From: Babylonia areolata
Lineage: Eukaryota > Mollusca > Gastropoda > Neogastropoda > Buccinidae
Reading direction: 5' to 3'
Assembly: GCF_041734735.1 (NCBI RefSeq)
Contig: NC_134882.1
Location: 24,116,664 to 24,180,663, forward strand
DNA length: 64,000 nt
Of the stretch, positions 11,368 through 22,735 are shown piece by piece (within the stretch, counting starts at the first letter, position 1; each line of letters begins with the position of its first letter). Under the pieces are notes generated by a model, which was not told the DNA's origin, did no database searches, and was given only the letters and a program-made list of their open reading frames with translations. A program made the translations under genes and the position numbers.

Positions 11368-12795
11368 TCGAAAGTTGTTTTTTTGTTTAATGTCCCGTCA
11401 CACATATCGGTGATTGAAGACATTTTGTTAAAGTATTTATGAATGCATCTGAGTATTATCGGTTTGAAGGGGTGGGAGATGTGGATGAATGGAGGGTTGG
11501 GGGAAACTGGGCAAATGAGGGTAAAAATGTGGGTGAAATTTGGAAGAAAAACAAAACAAACAAACAAAAAACCCCCTCTAAATACAGTTACAGGAAATTA
11601 CTTAAAGGACTTCGTAAAAGAGAAGTCGTTAAACTGACAAACAAAACAACTGATAATGAATGCAAAAAGTCAAAAACATCAACGTTCTCAGTCACTTGTG
11701 AAGACACACTTTCCTGTACAAAAAAATTATATGCTCAATTGTCAGGTTACTAAAGCATATACACTTGACATTAGAACAATACTTGGTCCGTAATGAATTT
11801 GATAATAGTCTGAGAGCTAAGCTCAGAACTGGTCTGCAAATTGGACCAAAGTCTGAGAGAGTCAACTGACGAGGTTTTAGACTTGAATTCAAGCACCTAT
11901 AAAAGTCTCTTTCTAGTATATTGCTTATTTCCTTGTATGACAATGGGCAATATACTTTTATACTATCTATATGATTTTTTGCTCCCCTTTTTGCTGCCCT
12001 GTCTGCTTGGTCGTTATAACGGAATCCAGTGTGGGATGGTATCCAACAAAAATCAACATTTGTACCCTTCACAAATAGGCAGTGCAATAAATACCTAATT
12101 TCAAACAATAAATCTTCTCTTTGATTATTCTCAAAAAGGAGCAAACCTTTTAAGACAGATTGAGAATCAACACAAAATAGGATATTACTTACTATGACTG
12201 GTATATCAACAAGATGATTTAAAGCCATAAGGATGGCAACCAATTCAGCTGTAAAAATTGAATGTCCCTTACCTAAATAATATGATTTTTCTGTTTTTAG
12301 GTCGGGAATGACAAAAGCAGATCCTGCACTGCTATCATCCAGGACCGAGCCATCAGTGTAAACTTTTAAATGATAATCAAAATTTTCTTCTAATTCAATT
12401 CTAACAGATGCTGCTATTATATGTGAAGATTCTCCTTTTGTTGTGTTAGAAGCACATATGTTGACGTTTGCTTTTGTTAACTCCCAGGGAGAGACAGGTG
12501 GCACCAGAACACGAGGTGCCATATCATGCAAATCAATATCTGAAGAATTTAAAATATCTGACACATACGTGCGAATGGTTTGTAGATTTGAATTATTTTG
12601 TGCATTTTTTGGAAAATCAATATCAGACCTAATATTTAATTCCTCAAAATCATCCACTGCTGTACATCTCACAATATATTTAGCAGAACTTAATTTTCTG
12701 ATTTCATCTAGTGGTAGAATACCCGCAAGTTTATAGGCTTCTGAGGTCTTAGTACGCACAGGTACCCCTAAAGCCAGTTTCACAGCTTTACTGTT
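11368..12795 (-). mobile_element. LINE M: 5'-truncated I-like LINE with RNase H
   Basis: The minus-strand tail of a LINE, truncated at its 5' side near 12,795 in the region just after the RT. The open frame 11,692-12,783 is followed by a 3' UTR ending with 'gtgacgggacattaaac' and an A-rich stretch at about 11,368-11,400, a 3' end style I associate with molluscan Nimb-type LINEs. It lies in the interior of transposon A in a part that copy B lacks. Confidence 0.75.
11692..12783 (-). CDS. RNase H domain, C-terminal part of LINE M polyprotein
   Basis: 363 residues with no stop. Residues 1-30 are the post-RT segment (TSEAYKLAGILPL). RNase H spans about 138-270 with all expected catalytic residues: Asp144 (YTDGS), Glu180 (FTAEL), Asp206 (CVDSQS), His251 (IPSHTG) and Asp261 (DQADRAA). 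The last 30 residues contain a degraded Cys/His knuckle. The frame's Met is internal and not a real start. With no RT or endonuclease it cannot move itself. It is better preserved than the L1 RNase H, which suggests a younger insertion. Confidence 0.8.
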   Translation of the reverse strand: MKLALGVPVRTKTSEAYKLAGILPLDEIRKLSSAKYIVRCTAVDDFEELNIRSDIDFPKNAQNNSNLQTIRTYVSDILNSSDIDLHDMAPRVLVPPVSPWELTKANVNICASNTTKGESSHIIAASVRIELEENFDYHLKVYTDGSVLDDSSAGSAFVIPDLKTEKSYYLGKGHSIFTAELVAILMALNHLVDIPVIVSNILFCVDSQSVLKGLLLFENNQREDLLFEIRYLLHCLFVKGTNVDFCWIPSHTGFRYNDQADRAAKRGAKNHIDSIKVYCPLSYKEISNILERDFYRCLNSSLKPRQLTLSDFGPICRPVLSLALRLLSNSLRTKYCSNVKCICFSNLTIEHIIFLYRKVCLHK

Positions 12796-14156
12796 TCAAT
12801 CGTATGTGTTTGAGCACAGATTCAGAGAATGTGTTATTTCCGACACAGTTTGAAATGTACGTATTTTACACGGAAATCTCCGGTATGTTCATTCGCACCC
12901 AATGGTTGAAATATTGTTTGAAAATAAACTGTGTATGTTAATTTCGTCGTTGCTATGGTTTGTTATACATTTTTCTCTCATCCGATTAAGTTTAGACACA
13001 ATCACTGCTTTCTGACACATGGCGAGATGCAGTAATATTCGGATACTGGCGTAAGATTTCGAACCAAGTCAACGCATGCAGTTCGGTAAGACTGCTTTCA
13101 GTTGAAGACTTGTTGCATCAAAAGTTCCAAACAACAAAGTTCAAAGTTGAAAATCACCCCCTTAAATTACCTTGATTCTGGCTTTTGTTGTCTGGTGAAG
13201 TTTTATCACGAAATGATGTAGTTTATCAGTTCACAAGACAGACAAAGTGTGGAACGAAAAAATTCGTTGTATCCGAAACACGTCAGTCCCTACGCGCTTA
13301 TTGTTTTTGCAGAATTTGATTAGAACAGCCACATTTTACATCACACAAGTTCTGAAAAACTAAACTATACATTGATTGTGAATGAATTTATTAAAAATTA
13401 GTTTGAAGCATTTCACGTTCAGAAGTGCTTGAGATGAAGTCAGGTGTCACATTCGGACACGGAACACATGTTCTTCGGTTCTGCTTTATGCAGATAATAA
13501 AATTCCTTATTTTTAATTGTTGTTTGTTGTTGTTATTGTTGATGTTGTTGTTTGATTTTGTTTTTTCTCATAGTCTTACTTTTATTACATTTTGTTTTTC
13601 TGCAATCCTACATATTTGTTCACTGTGAGGATAACACTAATCAGTTTTCTGTTGATTGATCGAATAGAAAGATACAAACAATCCGGTGTTTTGATCACAA
13701 TTCTTCAGATAAAGAGGAAAACTTTTGTCAAGTGATATAAATCATACAATTCCCATTTCATAATAAGATGAACAGTAGTACTTTAAACAGCTAAACACTG
13801 GGGAGAATTGATGTGAAAATGGAGTGCTTGCAGTGTTTCTGAAAAATAAAATCATCCAGGGTGGGGAAGTTAGTTTAGGTATTTTGGGTTCCATGTTACA
13901 TATGTCATAAGGTTTTAGGTAATCATTAATAAAATACATAATTTTGCACAGGCTTTGTTTGAATGCATTGCATTGGCTAAGGATCGCATAATAGATTGAT
14001 TAGTATCATTATTATAAATCCAGTAATTCAAACATCTGCGTCAGGAAAGTTAGTTTAGGTAACTTGGATTCAATGTTACACATGTTACAACAAAGTTTTA
14101 CATAATCATTAATAAAATTTATGATCCATTGTTATCATTATGATTATTATCTATAT
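12796..14156 (+). other. Interior of transposon A, right part (non-coding)
   Basis: From about 13,195 it matches copy B inverted (27,610-28,562), including a 67-codon low-complexity frame that is not convincingly coding. The part 12,796-13,195 has no second copy here. A roughly 180 bp tandem duplication covers about 13,860-14,140. Confidence 0.6.
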
Positions 14157-15036
14157 CCCACGCTAAATCGACGTCTACTGCGCCAGGGTTCGTGAGTCAC
14201 ATTTGCAAATACCGGTTCATTTCCAAAGAAAAATATGTATTTCATACCGTTCTTTTCCGATCAAGACACGATGTTCAGTTTTGCCATCATCTGCCCTCCA
14301 TACTTTCCGAATTTATTGTCTGGACAGAGCGCCGATAATGTTCATTGTAACCGAACAGGCTTAACACATATTTAGATATTTACATTCTACACGTTAATAA
14401 GCGGAGCATGGACCATATCCAAGTTGTGCATTGAGTAAAATATCAACAAAATTGTACTTACAAACTAAATGATCCCATGCTGCCTTCGTAAATTCACCTT
14501 TGCAGTCGGTATAATACCGATTTCATTCTTTATTATATGTCATGAACGGTGGGAAACTGGAAAACATTCATAAAAGCGGATTTGCGTCTTCTACCAATTT
14601 AATATAAAATACATGAAATTGAAAATGTTTGTTTCCTTTTAACCCCAAAGAGCTCTGTTCCTAGCTTATTGTTCAGAATCAGTTGTCTGCCGCAGTGACC
14701 TGCTCACAGATCAGCATCAGCGCGGCGGCAGTCAGTCACATGTATTGTACCGCGCTGAACGCTTTCCTCTGGCGACTCCTTATACAGCGCTTGCGAAACC
14801 TTCGCCTGTGCTTGCCTTGCGACTCTTTGTAAGGCAGCTCTCACACAGGCTGAAGTAATAAACATATTTGATTCTGGACATTAAAAATCAAAATCTACTT
14901 ATGTTCCCGCCCCCCTATAGTGGTCAACTTTTTATCAGTGTGATCAGTATGATTTTTTCTAATTTATCGTAAAAAGAACGGTTTTGTTGCAGACGCTTTG
15001 ACCTAACGCAAATTTTAATCTAAATTCCCTGGCCTA

Positions 15037-15130
15037 CAAAGAAGCAATAAGAGTAAGAATAGATGAGCTTGAGCGACCAATGAAAAGGACTTTCCACTGC
15101 ATATGGATTTCACCACACGCAACCGAAGTG

Positions 15131-15164
<34 letters not shown>

Positions 15165-15558
15165 ACATGCACGCACACGCACGCACTCACGCACACGCAC
15201 ATACCATCGTCGTTAACTTCTGATAATGCCAATAACTGGTCACTATAAAAGCAGACCCATTATCTGGGTACGGGTCAAAAGACTAGGCGATTGTAGTGAA
15301 AGGGACATCGTGACCTACTGAGATTTATTTTTGACCAGTGATTAGGAAGAAGTCGTATGAACCGACGGCAGATCGGCCCAGTACTATTTTTGCTCGCAAC
15401 ATAATGACCGATTTAATCATTGTTATCATTATTATCTCTTAGGTGTCAATGTTCAAGGAGATCGTTGACCTAGGTTCTCTCTGCGGCTCCCCTCCAGACC
15501 CCCCTCCCTCTCTCTATCTCTTTCTCCGTTTACCCTCAATAAAACACTTGCCATTTAT

Positions 15559-15603
<45 letters not shown>

Positions 15604-15889
15604 AGCAACAATTCTTGTTGGAACAACCCACCCTCCATCCCTCTCTTTCTGCGCGACAGAAAATGCTGAGGTTGGGTGTCAGCTGAGAAATTTCACGTGA
15701 CCTTTGTGTCATATAAGTGTCAGTGTGTAGAAATATCGACAGCTGTTGTGCACTTAGGCAGTCTGCACGACCCAGGCTCTCATTACAGGCGTTGTAAATC
15801 AGTCCGAAATGTTGGCAGTTTTCAAGTACTGCCGACATTGAAAGAGGTCACTCAAGTTTTCTCTTTACACTTCACAGCGGCCACAGGTA

Positions 15890-15973
<84 letters not shown>

Positions 15974-16125
15974 GTGTGTGTGTGTGTGTGTGTGATAGAC
16001 AATTTGTGTGGTAGGGGTTGTTTAATTTTTAATTTTGGACAAAATAATTAAAGAATGAAAAACATTTAAAGAATGATTTGGATGTATGTTTGCATGGATC
16101 TATATTCTGTTGGCGACGCCACTTT
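15037..16125. other. Gene-free stretch with microsatellites
   Basis: No recognisable gene. It contains (AC)n at 15,132-15,163, (TC)n at about 15,564-15,597 and a palindromic (CA)n/(TG)n block at 15,893-15,994. The rest is moderately AT-rich DNA without repeats shared in the window. Confidence 0.5.
15893..15994. repeat. Palindromic microsatellite (CA)n(TG)n
   Basis: About 78 bp of AC repeats, with one 'acag' interruption, switch directly at about 15,970 to about 24 bp of GT repeats. The two halves are complementary and could pair as a hairpin. Confidence 0.95.
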
Positions 16126-18350
16126 TGTAGCCGTGTACCCGAGTGATATTATCATAAAAGAATTACAGATTTACTATATTTAAGGATAGAAAAGATCCAC
16201 GCCCAGGCCCCATGGACATACAGATGGCCAGTCACAAAAGGGTTTTTCTACTGTTTTATTTCTACAATAGTTATAAGAAAAGAAGAAGAGAATAACAAGA
16301 CAGTGCCTGAGGACACAACAAACAAATGTCATTAAATACAACATGTCAGAAATGTAAGTGGATAGAAAGCACATCATATATTACAATGGAAAGGCTACCA
16401 CTCGGTTTGGAGTGGGCAACAACATAACATAAATAATGCATATGTGTGAAGACCAAACATTGACAGCAAATGACATTTCTAATACATTTAAATAGTGTAA
16501 TTAAAGTGGTTGAAGCTATGCTGATTTAGTGAAAGTACACTGACAGTAAAGATTTAAATAAATCTCATACAGTGTCAAAGTTACTCAAATGGATCAATTA
16601 TCATGTAGCATTATACCGGAGTAAGCCATTTAGGAGAGAGCATTATTACTAAATTACAATTACCAGGCTGCAATACATATCAGATGGTTTTAACCAATGA
16701 CTGATGTCAATACAACACTTATCTTGTAATCACCACAACAGAATACTACACATATCTTAGAGTACTGAGCACACTGTAACTGTGAAGCTATCAGTACAAC
16801 TGATATCAGCATATAAAATAATACATGAATAATAAACAGCAGAATCAGTGGCTTTGGTATTGAATACTTGCAAACTAAGAGACCAGATAGTAATCAGTCC
16901 ACAACACAAAGATTGGAAGAACTGTCATGGCTTAACCATTAAGTGGTGAATAACTTACACAAGTAATCTGCTGCATTAAAGCCAAATATCAACATAGCTA
17001 AGCTTGTACTCAACATTTAAATCTCCTCCGCCCAAGCTCGATAAATAAATTAACCTTCATCAGTGACAGCAAATGAGAAAGAATGCGTCATTCACTAGAA
17101 CATTCTCAATAGACTATCAGTGTCCAGACAAAGGAATGAAATCTACATGCAAACATATCATGGAACAGTAGATAGCACCTCAAGTCAAACAGAAATCCTT
17201 TAATGTACCAACATCATTCTGTGACTGAGGAAGCAACAGCCTAAATCAGAAACACAGTCTAACACAACATGATAATACACACAAGTTCAAAAGCAATCAT
17301 CTGTCAAACAGTGCGATAAACTTATCCTAAGCACAATGGGTGCTTACAGAGATGTGTGGTGAGACACACTGTGTGTGACACAGCGGGAGAGAAAGAGAGC
17401 AGGCTGTAGCTGTTGGCCGGCTCAGCCAGGTGAGAAATGACCAGTCATCACATGCTGTGGCCATTTTATGCAAGTTAAGCGAACTTCAATGACGCCCGCG
17501 TGTGCTGCAAAGCAAATCGGCTCAAATAGGGCTAAATTTTATTAGAATTGTGTTTGTCACAAGGTGTTCAGTGATACATTTCTAAATGATTCCTGAACCG
17601 ACTTACGTCGGATTGGTCGCAAAAGAAACAGCTCAAAACCTACTTTATAATGAGTATAAAATGAAGTGCTGATTATTTAAGGTTAATTTATAATCTAAAT
17701 TTAAGTCACCTGTAAAGGGTCAGTTTTATCGAGCTTGTCGCTGAAAATTACAAACTGCATTAAATCAGTTTAATGTAGGCAAACACAAATGGTATAGATT
17801 TAAAGATGGAATTGCGACCATTCTCTCAGTATATAATACTTGTAGTTTACTGATTCGACAAAAGAGATATTTAATTAAATATGGTGTGTCAGAAACACAG
17901 TTTTTATCTTAGTCAAAGCAATCGAGCGATGCTAGTTGTGCAATGAATGTCGTTAAGTGTCAACAATGAAAATCGGCCATATAATTTCTAAATGACTGAT
18001 CTATTCTCGTCCAAACACTATAATGATGTGGTTTTAGTTTCCAACAGCTGACGAGAAAGACAAAATGACGTAAGCTTAGTGTCAGTTGAAATCTTTACAC
18101 TGACGAAGGATTCAACCGTTGAAATCAAATATGCTTCTAACTGATTAAAGTGTGTGTGTATGCATAACAAATATAATATTGCAGCAAACGATACAGAGAC
18201 TTGATTTAATAGATGTTTAGGAGCAGTTATTTAAAAGGGGCTTTGCATTTACAATTCGAACGACGTCACGCATTCAGCGTGGGTTGTTGAAGACTGGCAG
18301 GTTAGTTGCGAAAAAGGCTTCTGCTGTACAGCTTGTGCGTGAAGCAGTAT
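16126..18350 (+). mobile_element. LTR-like repeat E2 (old)
   Basis: It begins TGTAGCCGTGTACCC, matching the start of E3, and runs about 2.2 kb through the same landmarks ('ggccagtcacaaa', 'gtgctgcaaa', 'aaggtgttcagtga', 'acttgtagttta'). Its end is lost where the 40-bp minisatellite begins. It is non-coding, with no flanking internal region of a retroelement. It fits a fossil solo LTR; no protein domain supports the class. Confidence 0.55.
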
Positions 18351-19165
18351 CTGAAGCCAGCTGGCCCAAAACAGCCCCTCTCATGGGGAGTTAATCTGGC
18401 TCCAGCCTGGAACAACCCACCTCGAGAGTTAAACTGGTCCTGGCCCAAAACAGCCCCCCCCCCTCCTCCTCCTGGGGAGTTAATCTGGCTCAAGCCTGGA
18501 ACAGCCCACCTGGAGAGTAAAACTGGACCTGTTCCAGAACAGCCCCCCCACTCTCCTGGGGAGTTAATCTGGCTCCAGCCTGGATAGTTAAACTGGACCT
18601 GTCCTAGAACAGCCCCCCACCCACCCACCCCCGCCCCGTCTCTTGCAGAGTTAATCTGGCTCAAGCCTGGAACAGCCCACCTGGAGAGTTAAACTGGACC
18701 TGTCCCAAAACAGCCCCCCCCTCCCCCCTCGTCCTGGGGAGTTAATCTGGCTCCAGCCTGGAGAGTTAAACTGGACCTGTCCCAGAACAGCCCCCCCACC
18801 CTCCTCGTGGAGAGTTAATCTGGCTCCAGCCTGGAACAGCCCCCCTCGAGAGTTAAACTGGACCTGTCCCAGAACAGCCCCACCCCTCCTTCTCCTGGGG
18901 AGTTAATCTGGAACCAGCCTGGAGAGTTCAACTGGACCTGTCCCAGAACAGCCCCCCCCCCCCTCCTCCTGTGGAGTTAAACTGGAACCAGCATGGAACA
19001 CCGACAGATAAGCCTGCCTGCCTACTCATCCGTCGGTCCGGCGGGAGACTCCATCATCATCATCAGCCTAGAACGGCCCCCTGGAGAGTTAAACTGGACC
19101 TGGCTAAAAACAGCCTCCCTTCTTGGGAGTTAATCTAGTACTAGCCCAGAACAGCTCCCCTAGAG
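18351..19165. repeat. GC-rich minisatellite, left block (C-rich strand up)
   Basis: Units of about 36-42 bp alternate 'gagttaatctggctc' and 'gagttaaactggacc' phrases with runs of C. The frames across it are repeats, not genes. Near 19,010-19,060 is an unrelated insert, 'cgtcggtccggcggg', followed by (CAT)n. Confidence 0.9.
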
Positions 19166-19594
19166 AGTGATGGAGAGCCCTGTTTGTACATACATTTAAA
19201 GATTGTGTGGTTTTTTTTGTGTCCAAAATCAGGCAGATTTATTCCCCAGAGGGGGGGGGGGGGCTGTTTTGGACCAGATCCAGCTTAACTTTCCAGTGGG
19301 ACTGTTCTGGGCCAGGTCCAGTTTAACTCTTTAGGGGGATTGTTTTTGGCTAGTACCAGATTAACTCCCCGGGGGGGGGGGGGGGGGGGGGTCTCTTCTG
19401 GTGCAAGTCCAGTTTAACTCGCCACGGGGTCTGTTCTGGGACAGTGGCAGATTTTATCTCCAGAGAAGGGGTGAGGGGGGGGGGGCTGTTCTGGACCAGG
19501 TCCAGTTTAACTCTCCAAGAGGGGTGGGGGTGGGGGGGGGACCGTTCTCGACCAGGTCCAGTTTAACTCTCCAGGCGGGGGTGGGGTGTGGGGT

Positions 19595-19598
<4 letters not shown>

Positions 19599-19631
<33 letters not shown>

Positions 19632-22600
19632 TACCCGGACTTTCTTGGGTCGACCACCGTTTTATTTTGTATATAAATCACACAATGCCAAATAAATCAA
19701 TAGCGTTTATGGAATAAATACGACTTTTCACTCACTGATTTTGGGCTTGTTACAATAATATTGAAGGAAAATGTACAAGTCATACAATTAAGTGTACAAA
19801 ACTTATCTATGTTTTTCTTTGTTTGTTTTTTTTGTTTTTGTTTTTTTTTCACCTTCATTCATACACAATTCTAAGTCTGTCTGTTTCTTCATTTATGGAC
19901 AATCACGTTGCAAAACTTTAGTGTTGGAAGATTGTTTGGTTTGTCTGGGGGGTGGGAAGGGGTTGAGGGGGCCGGGGGGGGGGGGGGGGTGTTCATGCTC
20001 TGGTGTGCTTTCTGTGTGCATATTTGTCTCTTTCTCACTTCTCATTTGATCATTTGACGTTATTTGTAGATGGAAGTGTTTTTTTCCATGTGAATTCGTC
20101 TTGTTTCAAATTCTCGTTCAAAAATAACCTGTAAGGGAAAGACTGATTTGGTCTTTTTATAGATACTGACACACATTTTACCCACTAATATTATATTATT
20201 GATATACGCATAATTTCCTTTTAGATATGGTGAATTTTCAATCCCAAACAGGATATCTGATGCTGACAGTTTCAAGTGGACACTTGTTTCTGTTAGTAGT
20301 TTTTGTTCAATATACTTCCAGAAGTTGTGTGTTACTGGGCAATCAAAAAAAAAGTGTTCAATGTAATCTACCAAATCTTTACAATAGGGACATTTATTGT
20401 TTTCTGCTACTTTCATTTTGTTTAGAAGGATATTGGTGGGGTAGATGTTGTGCAAAATTTTCCAGTGCAGAACTCTTAATCTAGTTTCTTTTGTTATATC
20501 TCTCGCTATAGACCAGGTTGACCCGAGTAAGTGGATACCAAATTTTCTGAGCCAGAAGTAGTATGCGTTGGGAACAGTTTTCTCTTTGTTTATGAGTGTT
20601 TTTTTTTTAATCTGTTTTAAATTTGTGTTGTACAGGCTTACATCACATTTCTGTGTTTCATCCTCCTTTTCCCCTCTTTCTATCCATTGAAGCCATGCCT
20701 TTGGTATCGAATTTATCAATGCGTTATATTCAAAAACAATGCCTGCTTTGTTTTTACGCACTATATCCTGTATCTCTCTTAAAGACAACACTCTATTTTC
20801 CCTGAAATTAATTATGTCCTTTACTTGTTCAAGACCTTTCTCATTCCAAGATTTGAAGAATAATAATTTGTTTTTATACTTTATCAAGGCGTTGTTAAAC
20901 AGCAATTGGGAGTGAAAGTTGTTACTTTTGATGTCTGAAAGTGATTTTAACGGCCTGCTGTCAAGATACGAACTAACTACATCTTTCCAAAAATCGTTAT
21001 CTATCATGTTCAAACCTATTAGATCTTTTGATCTACAATTTAAGAGAAACACATTTTCTTTAACAAGTTTATCCATGTGCCATTTAGGGATCACACTCCA
21101 GTTTTCCTTGGCTGTCGCCCCAAACAGTTTTCCTACCCATTGTAGGTGAAAACATTTTTGGAGCTGGATCATGTTTATCATGTTCAGACCACCTTCTTCT
21201 ACACTCGCTTCCATTACTTTTCTTTTTACTTTCTCGAAAGCTGTCTTGTTACTGTGTTTTTTCTGCCACAGAAACTTGTACAGAATTGAGTTTATTTTAT
21301 TCAGAACCTCAGCTGGAAGGCCAATCGACTGCATAACGTAAATGAACTGACTGACAAGAAATGATTTTATCACGACTACTTTCCCTTGAATACTTAAGTC
21401 ACGTTTACTCCACTCTTTAATGAGTTTGTTCACTCGATCAATCCTGCTTGTCCAGTTATCTTCAATGTCTTTGGCCATTCGGTTACTTTCGAAATGGATT
21501 CCTAATATCTTTATTCTATCTACTGTTGAGAATGGAAGATTTACCTCTCTTTTCTGTCTACCTAGTCTTAGTGCCTTTGTTTTATGTTCATTCAATTTCA
21601 GTCCAGAGAATCTTTCAAAAGAAGTAAAAATGTTAAACGATCTATTCATGTCCTCTATATCTCTAAGAAACAAGGTTGTGTCATCTGCCAGTTGTTTTAC
21701 TTTTAAATGCACATCCTCATTTCTCTCGGATCGAGGGGTTACAATTCCCACTATGGGACTGTTTCTTATTTTAATAGCTAATAATTCAACAGCTAACACG
21801 AATGCCAAAGGTGAAAATGGGCATCCTTGTCTAATACCACACAGCACGTCGAAAGGTTCAGATATCCAACCACCATGATTAACAGAACTTGTACAACCTT
21901 TAAATAAGACAGTAACCCATTTTTGAAAGACTGGTCCAAAACCAAAGACAGAAAAAGCATGTACCAAGAAACTTTTTGATATGGAGTCGAATGCTTTAGA
22001 GTAATCTACTGCTAATAAGTATCCCGCTTTCTTTGTTTTATTCAGATAATTAATAACGTCATCAATCGATCTGATAATTGTAGATATGTTTCTGCCCTTA
22101 ATGTAGCCTGCTTGATCTTCATTAACTAAAGTGTGAACAACGGACGACAGCCTTTCTGCTAGTGTTTTTGCAAGTAGTTTGTAATCTGTATTGAGTAGGG
22201 TTATAGGTCTCCATTTATTTAGCTTATCTCTTTCTAGGTCTTTTCCTTTGTGTATCAATGTTATAATTCCTTGCTTCTGAGAGTAAGATAGTTCACCTTT
22301 ATTAAAGGATTCTACGAAGGAATTTGTCACAATACTGCCTATTTTACACCAAAATGTTTTAAAGAATTCTACTGTAATTCCATCACAGCCTGGGGCAGGC
22401 CCGTTCTTCATTTTCGCAAGTGCATTGCTCGTTTCTTCTAAAGTGACAGGTCCCTCACACACAGCAGCATCCGTACCATTCAAACGAGGGAAATTTTCAT
22501 CTGCCATAAATATATCAGTTGCTTCCCTTACATCTTCTACTGCTGTTGTCTGACTATATAAGTTTTTAAAGTAAGACACCTGTTCAAGTAGTATTTCTCT

Positions 22601-22735
22601 TTGATCTGTTATAACTTCACCAGTTTCTTTACTAAGTCTTGTTATAATTTTCTTTTTGGCTCGAGCTTTTTCTAAATTACAAAAATATTTTGTGTTTCGT
22701 TCACCCTCCTCAATCCACTTAATTCTTGTTCTGAA
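19599..22735 (-). mobile_element. Tx1-like (L1 superfamily) LINE, 5'-truncated, poly(A) tail
   Basis: Minus-strand element with a 32-bp T run at 19,599-19,630 (its poly(A) tail), a 3' UTR to 20,059 and an open frame running up to the truncation at about 22,735. It lies inside the minisatellite, whose units continue on both sides. Flanks share only about GTTC, so the target duplication is short or obscured. The endonuclease and ORF1 are missing. The intact frame and long poly(A) tail suggest a young insertion. Confidence 0.85.
20060..22579 (-). CDS. Reverse transcriptase of Tx1-like LINE
   Basis: 839 residues without a stop. Upstream in the same register (22,580 to about 22,730) the frame also codes (IKWIEEGERNTKYF), so Met1 is internal. 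RT blocks: NGPAPGCDGIT near 60, RPITLLNTDYKLL near 125, VDYSKAFD 191-198, GIRQGCPFSP 248-257 and the catalytic LADD at 297-300. A Cys-x-x-Cys...His...Cys knuckle (CPYCKDLVDYIEHFFFDC) lies near 730-748. There is no RNase H. The enzyme would copy LINE RNA at a nicked target. Tx1-clade members are often site-specific; L1-like is the alternative label. Confidence 0.9.
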   Translation of the reverse strand: MSYFKNLYSQTTAVEDVREATDIFMADENFPRLNGTDAAVCEGPVTLEETSNALAKMKNGPAPGCDGITVEFFKTFWCKIGSIVTNSFVESFNKGELSYSQKQGIITLIHKGKDLERDKLNKWRPITLLNTDYKLLAKTLAERLSSVVHTLVNEDQAGYIKGRNISTIIRSIDDVINYLNKTKKAGYLLAVDYSKAFDSISKSFLVHAFSVFGFGPVFQKWVTVLFKGCTSSVNHGGWISEPFDVLCGIRQGCPFSPLAFVLAVELLAIKIRNSPIVGIVTPRSERNEDVHLKVKQLADDTTLFLRDIEDMNRSFNIFTSFERFSGLKLNEHKTKALRLGRQKREVNLPFSTVDRIKILGIHFESNRMAKDIEDNWTSRIDRVNKLIKEWSKRDLSIQGKVVVIKSFLVSQFIYVMQSIGLPAEVLNKINSILYKFLWQKKHSNKTAFEKVKRKVMEASVEEGGLNMINMIQLQKCFHLQWVGKLFGATAKENWSVIPKWHMDKLVKENVFLLNCRSKDLIGLNMIDNDFWKDVVSSYLDSRPLKSLSDIKSNNFHSQLLFNNALIKYKNKLLFFKSWNEKGLEQVKDIINFRENRVLSLREIQDIVRKNKAGIVFEYNALINSIPKAWLQWIERGEKEDETQKCDVSLYNTNLKQIKKKTLINKEKTVPNAYYFWLRKFGIHLLGSTWSIARDITKETRLRVLHWKILHNIYPTNILLNKMKVAENNKCPYCKDLVDYIEHFFFDCPVTHNFWKYIEQKLLTETSVHLKLSASDILFGIENSPYLKGNYAYINNIILVGKMCVSIYKKTKSVFPLQVIFEREFETRRIHMEKNTSIYK

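Larger units (their letters stand above)
3890..15036 (+). mobile_element. Long-TIR DNA transposon, copy A, with nested insertions
   Basis: The outer ends read TAGTCCAGGG (left) and, inverted, TAGGCCAGGG (right). The direct repeat CAA flanks it (3,887-3,889 and 15,037-15,039). Terminal inverted repeats of about 0.87 kb run from 3,890 to about 10,512 (interrupted at 4,034-9,792 by R1) and from about 14,157 to 15,036. The interior has no recognisable transposase, so it looks non-autonomous. Part of the interior is a 180 bp tandem duplication (phrase 'aagttagtttagg' at about 13,867 and 14,046). Copy B is inverted relative to it. A 3-bp duplication with these ends does not let me name a superfamily; hAT would need 8 bp. 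Confidence 0.85.

Noticed and set aside
13425-13628. 67-codon frame conserved in both copies of the long-TIR transposon (also 28,131-28,334 minus)
   Set aside because: Leu/Phe-rich low complexity. Visible differences between the copies change amino acids (Gly/Glu, Cys/Arg, Met/Thr), and no family motif is seen. It is conserved because the DNA copies are related.
3890-15036. Polinton or other capsid-bearing element, because of the long TIRs
   Set aside because: No DNA polymerase, integrase, ATPase or capsid-like coding is seen, and the target duplication is 3 bp, not 6.
18302-18664. Pro/Gly-rich repeat ORFs on both strands of the 40-bp minisatellite
   Set aside because: Overlapping frames on both strands of a tandem repeat; C and G run lengths vary, which breaks register.
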